NCBI GenBank assembly: GCA_045637505.1
Contig: JAZTZO010000051.1
Location: 62,001-126,000, forward strand
DNA from: RGIG4079 sp045637505
GTDB lineage: Bacteria > Bacteroidota > Bacteroidia > Bacteroidales > Muribaculaceae
Direction of reading: 5' to 3'
Length of the DNA stretch: 64,000 nt
A model generated the notes under the pieces. It was not told where the DNA came from. It ran no database searches and worked only from the letters and a program-made list of their open reading frames with translations. The position numbers and the translations under genes were made by a program. This document shows, piece by piece, positions 58,750 through 64,000 of this stretch; the stretch's first letter is position 1; each line of letters starts with the position of its first letter.

Positions 58750-61122
58750 ATGAAAAAGTTAGTTTTTGCATTATTATGTTTGGTTCTATTACCACTCACT
58801 TCATGTTACGAAGATGAATTAAACGCTCTAAAAAATGAGCAACACGAACTTGCTGATAGAGTGTTGGCTCTTGAAATGTGGCAAAAACAAGTTAATGATA
58901 ATATTATATCGTTGCAAAACCTTGTTGCATCGCTTGAGCAACGCGATTATGTCACTGGTGTAACTCCTCTTGCCGATGGTTCGGGTTACATTATTAGCTT
59001 CCTTAATAATGGCGCTATAATCATTAAAAATGGTATTGATGGTCAAAATGGTTCAAATGGTGCCGACGGAGAGAATGGCACTGATGGATACACCCCTGTT
59101 ATAGGTGTAAAACTTGCCGATGATGGTCTCTACTATTGGACAATTGATGGCGATTGGCTTTATGATGCCAACGGCAACAAAGTGAGAGCAAGTGCTATTG
59201 ATGGTGAAGATGGCGCTCAAGGAGCCGACGGTAAAGACGGCGAAGATGGTAAAGATGGCATCAATGGAACCGATGGCAAAGATGGCAAGGACGGTCAAGA
59301 TGGTACTGATGGAGCAGACGGTGCCGATGGTAAAGACGGCAAAGATGGACGCGACGGATATACACCTCAAATGCGCATCAACCCAGTTACCAACGAGTGG
59401 GAAGTATCGACCGATGGTGGTGTTACATGGTACTCTACTGGAGTAAAGGCTACAGGCGATAAAGGCGACAAGGGTGAAGATGGCGCTCAAGGCGAAAAGG
59501 GTGAGCAAGGTGAGCAAGGAGAACAAGGTGAAAAAGGCGATAGTTGGTTTGCCGGAGTAGATACAACCAATCCTCACTATATTACCGTAACCCTAACCAA
59601 TGGTACAACTCTAACATTCCCACGATATAAATCGTTCAAAATTGGCAACGATGAAAGTAACGAGGCTATTGTGATAACACAATTGGGTGCTACATCTATC
59701 GCATTACAACTCCCCAACGGATTTAAAGAAACCGACTATACTGCGATATATGCAAATGTTTTCAGCGGTCAAAATGGCGACATAGTCACTCGTTCATATT
59801 CTTCTACCGACTGGATTGTAAAGATTACTCAACCTACATTTGCCAACGATGGAACATGTAATAACGATGCGATGATTGCGGTAACACCTCCAGGGAATAT
59901 TAAAGCAGGCGATAAAGCGATTCTCAATGTTACAATCATAAATTCAGACGGCAGCAAAACCGAAGCTGCTCGACCTCTCGTTATGGCCGACCTCAATGCA
60001 GTTCCCTCTGAAGTGCCACACATCTACATCATGACCGATGAATATGTAGAAGAAATCCCCGACAAAGAGAACTATATGACCTCAACATTCCGTGTGAAAT
60101 CAAATAATGCTGAAAACAAGATTGCTGGTGAAATATCAATCAGAGGTCGTGGAAACTCAACGTGGTATTACGATAAACGCCCCTATCGATTGAAATTCAG
60201 CGAAAAAGTGTCTCTTTGTGGCATGAAATCATCTAAAAACTACGTTTTGATTGCTCACTATATCGACCCCACTCTTATGAGCAATCCAGTAGCATTTAAA
60301 ATGGCCGATTTATTGGGTATGCCATATGTAAACAGCGCAGTTCCAGTCGAAGTTACGCTCAATGGTAAATATCGTGGTGCATATATGTTGACCGAAGCCA
60401 TAGGTATAAGCAGTACCAATGTTGACATTGATGAAGACAATAGTATATTATTTGAAATCGACCAAAACTATGACGAAGAATGGCAATTTAAATCACCAAT
60501 TTACAATCTGCCTGTAATGGTCAAAGACCCTGATATGACACAAGAATTATTTGACTATTGGATGGAAGATTTTAAAACTCTTGAGAAGAAATTGTCTAAC
60601 GATTCAGTCAAGATAAGCAACTATGGTGAGATGATTGACCTCAACTCTATCGCCAACATTATGATTATAAACAACATGGTGGGCAATTATGAAATTCATC
60701 ATCCCAAAAGCCTATTTATGTATAAAACAAAAGGTGACAAATATTATATGGGACCAGCATGGGACTATGATTGGGCTTATGGACATATTCAAGGTCAAGG
60801 ATATTTTAAGAATGAAGACCCCATCATCTTTGGCAACGAGCCTAATGCCGAATCAAAAGCTGGATACCAATTATTCCGCACTTTGCTCACCGACCCTCGT
60901 TTCGTAAAAGTATATCGCGATAGATGGGAATATTTTAAAGTGTACTGCTATCCACAATTGATGGACTATGTTGACCGTTATGAGGCCCTTATTGCAACAT
61001 CGGCTGCTAATGACGCAAAAATATGGACCAACACTAAAAATCACACTCAAATGGTTGAAGGAATGCGCCAATGGCTCAAAAAACGCATCACTTTTATTGA
61101 TAACGAAATGACAACATTCTAA
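58750..61122 (+). CDS. Lipoprotein with coiled coil, collagen-like repeats and CotH kinase domain
   Basis: A 790-aa lipoprotein (lipobox PLTSC-Y, C19). A coiled coil (about 21-65) resembles DUF4988-type starts. Three G-x-y collagen-like stretches follow: about 95-113, 152-203 and 236-264 (GEDGAQGADGKDGEDGKDG, GEKGEQGEQGEQGEKGD), separated by two YTP-containing beta segments. From about 425 there is a CotH-type domain: ISIRGRGNSTWYYDKRPYRL, SKNYVLIAHYIDPTLMSNPV, and GPAWDYDWAYGHI, the acidic active-site motif of CotH kinases. CotH kinases phosphorylate proteins outside the cytoplasm; the target is unknown. Confidence 0.85.
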   Translation: MKKLVFALLCLVLLPLTSCYEDELNALKNEQHELADRVLALEMWQKQVNDNIISLQNLVASLEQRDYVTGVTPLADGSGYIISFLNNGAIIIKNGIDGQNGSNGADGENGTDGYTPVIGVKLADDGLYYWTIDGDWLYDANGNKVRASAIDGEDGAQGADGKDGEDGKDGINGTDGKDGKDGQDGTDGADGADGKDGKDGRDGYTPQMRINPVTNEWEVSTDGGVTWYSTGVKATGDKGDKGEDGAQGEKGEQGEQGEQGEKGDSWFAGVDTTNPHYITVTLTNGTTLTFPRYKSFKIGNDESNEAIVITQLGATSIALQLPNGFKETDYTAIYANVFSGQNGDIVTRSYSSTDWIVKITQPTFANDGTCNNDAMIAVTPPGNIKAGDKAILNVTIINSDGSKTEAARPLVMADLNAVPSEVPHIYIMTDEYVEEIPDKENYMTSTFRVKSNNAENKIAGEISIRGRGNSTWYYDKRPYRLKFSEKVSLCGMKSSKNYVLIAHYIDPTLMSNPVAFKMADLLGMPYVNSAVPVEVTLNGKYRGAYMLTEAIGISSTNVDIDEDNSILFEIDQNYDEEWQFKSPIYNLPVMVKDPDMTQELFDYWMEDFKTLEKKLSNDSVKISNYGEMIDLNSIANIMIINNMVGNYEIHHPKSLFMYKTKGDKYYMGPAWDYDWAYGHIQGQGYFKNEDPIIFGNEPNAESKAGYQLFRTLLTDPRFVKVYRDRWEYFKVYCYPQLMDYVDRYEALIATSAANDAKIWTNTKNHTQMVEGMRQWLKKRITFIDNEMTTF

Positions 61123-61143
61123 AAACAATCTCTTTAATATGAT

Positions 61144-61180
61144 AAGAGCCTCTATCGCAATGATTGAGGCTCTTGTTTTT
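61144..61180 (+). terminator. Terminator after the collagen-CotH gene
   Basis: AAGAGCCTC (61144-61152) pairs with GAGGCTCTT (61166-61174), then GTTTTT. Converging with the EamA gene. Confidence 0.85.
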
Positions 61181-61194
61181 ATATATTACATTTT

Positions 61195-62070
61195 TTACTG
61201 GCTACCTAACACAAGGAGTATAAGTCCGATTAATAGAATTGATAGATCTATGATTTTGAGTTTGACATTCTTTTCACGGAGCATTACGACTCCAAACAGG
61301 AATGAAACTATCACACTTCCCCGGCGTATCATCGACACCACCGATATCATGGAATCTTCAAGCGATAAGGAATAAAAATATGCGATATCGGCAATGGTAA
61401 GAAATAGTGCAATACATGGGATAGTCCATCGCCATTGAAAAGGGGTTGTGTCGCGTTTTACGCGTTTGATTATCGTAATCGTAATGCCCATTATCACAAG
61501 TTGATAAAACGAGTACCATGCTTGTACTTCGAGAGGATTATATTGTCGTAGCAAATACTTGTCATATAATCCACTCATGGCTCCAGTAATCATAGCACCA
61601 AAACTCAACCACAACCAACGATTATTTTTTATTGATATACCTTCTTTTGCCCCAATGCGACTGATGAGGAACAACGATGATATGCCCAATATCACACCAC
61701 CCCACTGCATGAGATTTAATCGTTCGCCAAATATCAACATTGCACCCACAAGCACCATCACTGGGCGAGTGGCATTAATGGGGCCTGCTATGGTCAATGG
61801 CAAATGCTTCAATCCAAAATAGCCAAACAACCACGAAGATAACACTATCGCCGATTTTATTAAAATATGGAAATGTCCTATGGCTGTGCCTCCTAATCCT
61901 ATCTCTCCTTGAGATAAACCAACAAATATTATGGGCGACATCAATAACGCACCAAACAATGTGTTGAAAAATAGCACCGTCAACACATTATTTCCATTGA
62001 GCGATAATTTCTTAAATATATCATATACCCCAAGACACAATGCCGAGGCAATTGCTAATAATATCCACAT
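61195..62070 (-). CDS. EamA-family (DMT) transporter
   Basis: A 291-aa polytopic protein with two EamA repeats and about ten membrane helices: WILLAIASALCLGVYDIFKK, PLTIAGPINATRPVMVLVGA then MLIFGERLNLMQWGGVILGI, and SVVSMIRRGSVIVSFLFGVV. Drug or metabolite export across the inner membrane; substrate unknown. A CAAAATTA (-7 on the minus strand) at 62093-62100 lies upstream. Confidence 0.85.
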   Translation of the reverse strand: MWILLAIASALCLGVYDIFKKLSLNGNNVLTVLFFNTLFGALLMSPIIFVGLSQGEIGLGGTAIGHFHILIKSAIVLSSWLFGYFGLKHLPLTIAGPINATRPVMVLVGAMLIFGERLNLMQWGGVILGISSLFLISRIGAKEGISIKNNRWLWLSFGAMITGAMSGLYDKYLLRQYNPLEVQAWYSFYQLVIMGITITIIKRVKRDTTPFQWRWTIPCIALFLTIADIAYFYSLSLEDSMISVVSMIRRGSVIVSFLFGVVMLREKNVKLKIIDLSILLIGLILLVLGSQ

Positions 62071-62152
62071 ATCTTAAAAAATTTTGCGACTGCAAAATTA
62101 CATATTTTTCAACAATCTTGGCGACTTTTGCGTTATTCTCAATTATTATCAC

Positions 62153-62160
62153 TATTTTTG
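62153..62160 (+). promoter_or_regulatory. -7 box of the glycosyltransferase gene
   Basis: TATTTTTG, 25 bases before ATG 62186; a TTG at 62128-62130 is 22 bases upstream. Confidence 0.5.
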
Positions 62161-62185
62161 TGCATTATAATAACACCTACATGAT

Positions 62186-62950
62186 ATGTCACCTTTATTC
62201 AGCATAATCACAGTTACATATAACGCTGCCGAAACATTACCTGCTACACTTGCAAGTGTCAAAGAGCAATCGTGCAAGTTGTATGAATATATAGTGATGG
62301 ATGGTGTATCAAAAGACAATACTGTTCAACTTGCCACCGATGCCAATATCACTAACGCCCGCATCATTTCCAGCCCCGACAAAGGATTGTATGATGCGAT
62401 GAACAAGGCTATCGATGTTGCTACCGGTGAATATCTCATCTTCCTCAATGCAGGTGACGCGTTCCATTCACCCGACACTCTTCAAAAGATTGCCGATGTG
62501 ATTATGAATCACGATTTTCCCGGCATCGTTTATGGGCAAACTCAACTCGTCAATGCCAATCGTCAACGCATTGGCGACCGGCATCTTACAGCACCCGAAG
62601 AGTTGACTCTCAAAAGTTTTGCCGAAGGTATGCTCGTGTGCCACCAAGCTTTCATAGCTCTACGTCGGATAGTAGGGCATTATGACTTGCGCTATCGTTT
62701 CTCGGCCGACTATGAATGGTGCATTAGATGCTTGCAACACTCACGCAACAATGTATATATCCCCCACACTATCATCGACTATTTAAGCGAAGGATTGACA
62801 ACGGCCAATCGCAAAGCCTCACTCAAAGAGCGCTTCAAGATAATGTGTTACTACTATGGCACAATACCCACCGTGTTGCGCCACTTGAAATTTATTCCTC
62901 GATTCCTCAAACAAAGACGCATCGACAAGAAAGCGTCTCAAATTAAATAA
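62186..62950 (+). CDS. Family 2 glycosyltransferase
   Basis: A 254-aa GT-A fold enzyme: FSIITVTYNAAETLPATLAS, EYIVMDGVSKDNTV, SPDKGLYDAMNKAIDVATGE then YLIFLNAGDAF (the D-x-D-like metal site), and RFSADYEWCIRCLQHS. It adds a sugar from a nucleotide sugar to an acceptor, likely in surface polysaccharide. Followed 3 bases later by a GYF_2 protein, so probably one transcript. Confidence 0.9.
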   Translation: MSPLFSIITVTYNAAETLPATLASVKEQSCKLYEYIVMDGVSKDNTVQLATDANITNARIISSPDKGLYDAMNKAIDVATGEYLIFLNAGDAFHSPDTLQKIADVIMNHDFPGIVYGQTQLVNANRQRIGDRHLTAPEELTLKSFAEGMLVCHQAFIALRRIVGHYDLRYRFSADYEWCIRCLQHSRNNVYIPHTIIDYLSEGLTTANRKASLKERFKIMCYYYGTIPTVLRHLKFIPRFLKQRRIDKKASQIK

Positions 62951-62953
62951 CAT

Positions 62954-63457
62954 ATGGGATATTATATTCTTGAGAATGGTCAGCAATATGGGCCATTCAC
63001 TATTGAACAACTAAAAAAAAGAGGCATAACCACCAACACCCAAGTATGGCGTGAAGGTATGGCTCAATGGACCTGTGTGAAAAACATTCCCGAACTGATT
63101 GACATTGCACAACCACCATTGCCCGGTGGGACTCCACCGCCACATATACCATACCAACAATCCACTCCTACGACACCTTGCCCCGACAACCACTTAACTC
63201 TTGCGATTATTGCAACTATCGTTTCATTATTTGCATGTTTCCCTATATGCATAGGCGCTGTTTCTTTAATCTACGCGCTAAATGTTGAAAATAAATGGCG
63301 CAAAGGTGACATTGATAGAGCTGAAGAATATGCTCGCAACGCTAAAGCATGGGGTAAATGGAGTTTGATTGCAATAGGCATAGGATATTCTCTTTTAATA
63401 ATATTCTATATTTTCATATTTGCGTTCTCTATTTCAGCTTTCAACATATTTAATTAG
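62954..63457 (+). CDS. GYF_2 domain and two-TM (CD225/DUF4190-like) protein, copy 1
   Basis: A 167-aa protein. The N-terminal about 55 residues are a GYF_2 domain: YYILENGQQYGPFTIEQLKK, TQVWREGMAQW. A Pro-rich linker follows, then NHLTLAIIATIVSLFACFPI with CIGAVSLIYALNVENKWRKG and a second membrane helix, the CD225-like layout of paired helices with a small loop and a Cys-rich first helix. GYF domains bind proline-rich sequences; the role of this arrangement is unknown. Confidence 0.8.
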   Translation: MGYYILENGQQYGPFTIEQLKKRGITTNTQVWREGMAQWTCVKNIPELIDIAQPPLPGGTPPPHIPYQQSTPTTPCPDNHLTLAIIATIVSLFACFPICIGAVSLIYALNVENKWRKGDIDRAEEYARNAKAWGKWSLIAIGIGYSLLIIFYIFIFAFSISAFNIFN

Positions 63458-63488
63458 CTTATTATTAATCAATAACCATAATCATCTT

Positions 63489-64000
63489 ATGAACTATTTC
63501 ATTATTGAAAATGGACAACAAGCAGGTCCATTTACTATTGACCAATTACGCAGTAAAGGTGTTACTGGCGAAACTAATGTGTGGCGCGAAGGCATGGCAC
63601 AATGGGGAAAAGTCAAAGACTTACCCGAACTTGCATCTATTCTACAAGCAACACCTCCCCCCACTAATCCTCCCTATGGTCAACCTTATGGTCAACAACC
63701 ATATGCACCACAACCAGCATATGGCCAACAATTGGCTCAAGAATGTCCCGAAAACCATTTAACCAAGGCTATTATTTCAACCGTAATGGGAGTATTGTGT
63801 TGTGGTATTATAGGTTCAATATTCGGTATTATTTCTATCGTAAGTGCCAATAATGTAGATAAATTTTGGCGCACTGGGAACTATGACGAAGCTCACCGTC
63901 AATCAAAGAAAGCTAACACATGGGCCAATATAGGTATTATTGTATCTATTGTTGCTTTTGTTCTTGCGATTATTTATGGAATTTGTGTTGGTCTTTTTGC
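63489..64000 (+). CDS. GYF_2 and CD225-like protein, copy 2 (3' end outside window)
   Basis: The frame from ATG 63489 reads MNYFIIENGQQAGPFTIDQL, NVWREGMAQWGKVKDLPELA, then a long Pro/Tyr/Gln linker (PPYGQPYGQQPYAPQPAYGQ), then NHLTKAIISTVMGVLCCGII with GSIFGIISIVSANNVDKFWR and a second membrane helix. It runs off the window still open at 170 codons. It is a tandem paralog of the gene at 62954 with a longer linker. Another ORF over 63505-63762 is out of frame and rejected. Confidence 0.8.
   Translation, partial: MNYFIIENGQQAGPFTIDQLRSKGVTGETNVWREGMAQWGKVKDLPELASILQATPPPTNPPYGQPYGQQPYAPQPAYGQQLAQECPENHLTKAIISTVMGVLCCGIIGSIFGIISIVSANNVDKFWRTGNYDEAHRQSKKANTWANIGIIVSIVAFVLAIIYGICVGLF

Noticed and set aside
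59190..59560. Nine-base tandem DNA repeats in the collagen-like region, possible CRISPR or minisatellite
   Set aside because: They are codons of G-x-y repeats in an open frame, with no spacers.
63505..63762. Plus-strand ORF of 85 aa near the window end
   Set aside because: It is out of frame with the clear GYF_2 paralog starting at 63489.
1..64000. tRNA, rRNA, CRISPR array, prophage, intact transposase
   Set aside because: None could be found by reading; small or diverged tRNAs would need a dedicated search.

Overview
The window reads as chromosome of an anaerobic, gut-type Bacteroidales bacterium, probably near Muribaculaceae or Bacteroidaceae; this placement is inference from gene content. 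Supporting signs are AT-rich DNA (especially between genes), many promoters of the Bacteroidetes type (-7 box TAnnTTTG, often with a TTG-like -33 box 19-20 bases upstream), GldH, OstA-like and DUF4252 proteins, many lipoproteins, an FprA-type flavodiiron protein and an OxyR/Dps oxygen defence. I found no rRNA, tRNA, CRISPR array, prophage or intact insertion sequence.

Layout. 1-506: end of an NhaC antiporter. 506-5124: accessory block with a long structured leader RNA, four paralogous secreted proteins (conserved ends, variable middles) and a hipBA toxin-antitoxin pair between copies three and four. 5323-6856: two tandem Tat-exported LmbE/PIG-L deacetylases. 6958-10877: ECF sigma factor, a 55-aa small protein, rpsF-rpsR-rplI, cardiolipin synthase. 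10985-18250: ZapB-like and ZapA proteins, RNase Y, RicT-like PSP1 protein, GldH, HAD phosphatase, M24 peptidase, CCA transferase. 18400-23190: TPR/PD40 protein, FloA, CstA, PHP phosphatase.

23192-24788: a tripartite hipB-hipS-hipT module with two near-identical palindromic operators around its promoter. 24918-26734: small Cys-rich acidic protein, OxyR and divergent Dps. 26872-34676: M18 peptidase, DUF5063, NadD, Gmk and YicC on the minus strand, then TsaB, FprA, a 33-aa membrane peptide and GuaB. 34835-40361: two SurA-like chaperones and an OstA-like protein (outer-membrane biogenesis). 40362-40835: intergenic region rich in palindromes. 40836-43866: TPR / PstS-like lipoprotein / two-TM protein operon. 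44145-50009: RarA, a DUF4252-ECF sigma-membrane protein-DUF4252 operon, SerC-SerA.

50156-53150: TPP-riboswitch-controlled thiamine operon (thiD, thiE, thi4, a TenI-like gene). 53203-56940: BACON/Ig-like lipoprotein, an endonuclease I homologue lacking its catalytic residues, and other envelope proteins. 57231-58538: a GMP synthetase whose glutaminase domain is cut short and lacks the catalytic cysteine. 58750-61122: lipoprotein joining coiled coil, collagen-like repeats and a CotH kinase domain. 61195-64000: EamA transporter, family 2 glycosyltransferase, and tandem GYF_2/CD225 membrane proteins, the last cut by the window end.

The strongest leads are the HipBST module with its paired operators, the glutaminase-less GuaA, the collagen-CotH lipoprotein, the structured leader RNA with its paralog cluster, and the degenerate endonuclease I. 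All calls come from reading the sequence; no database search was run.
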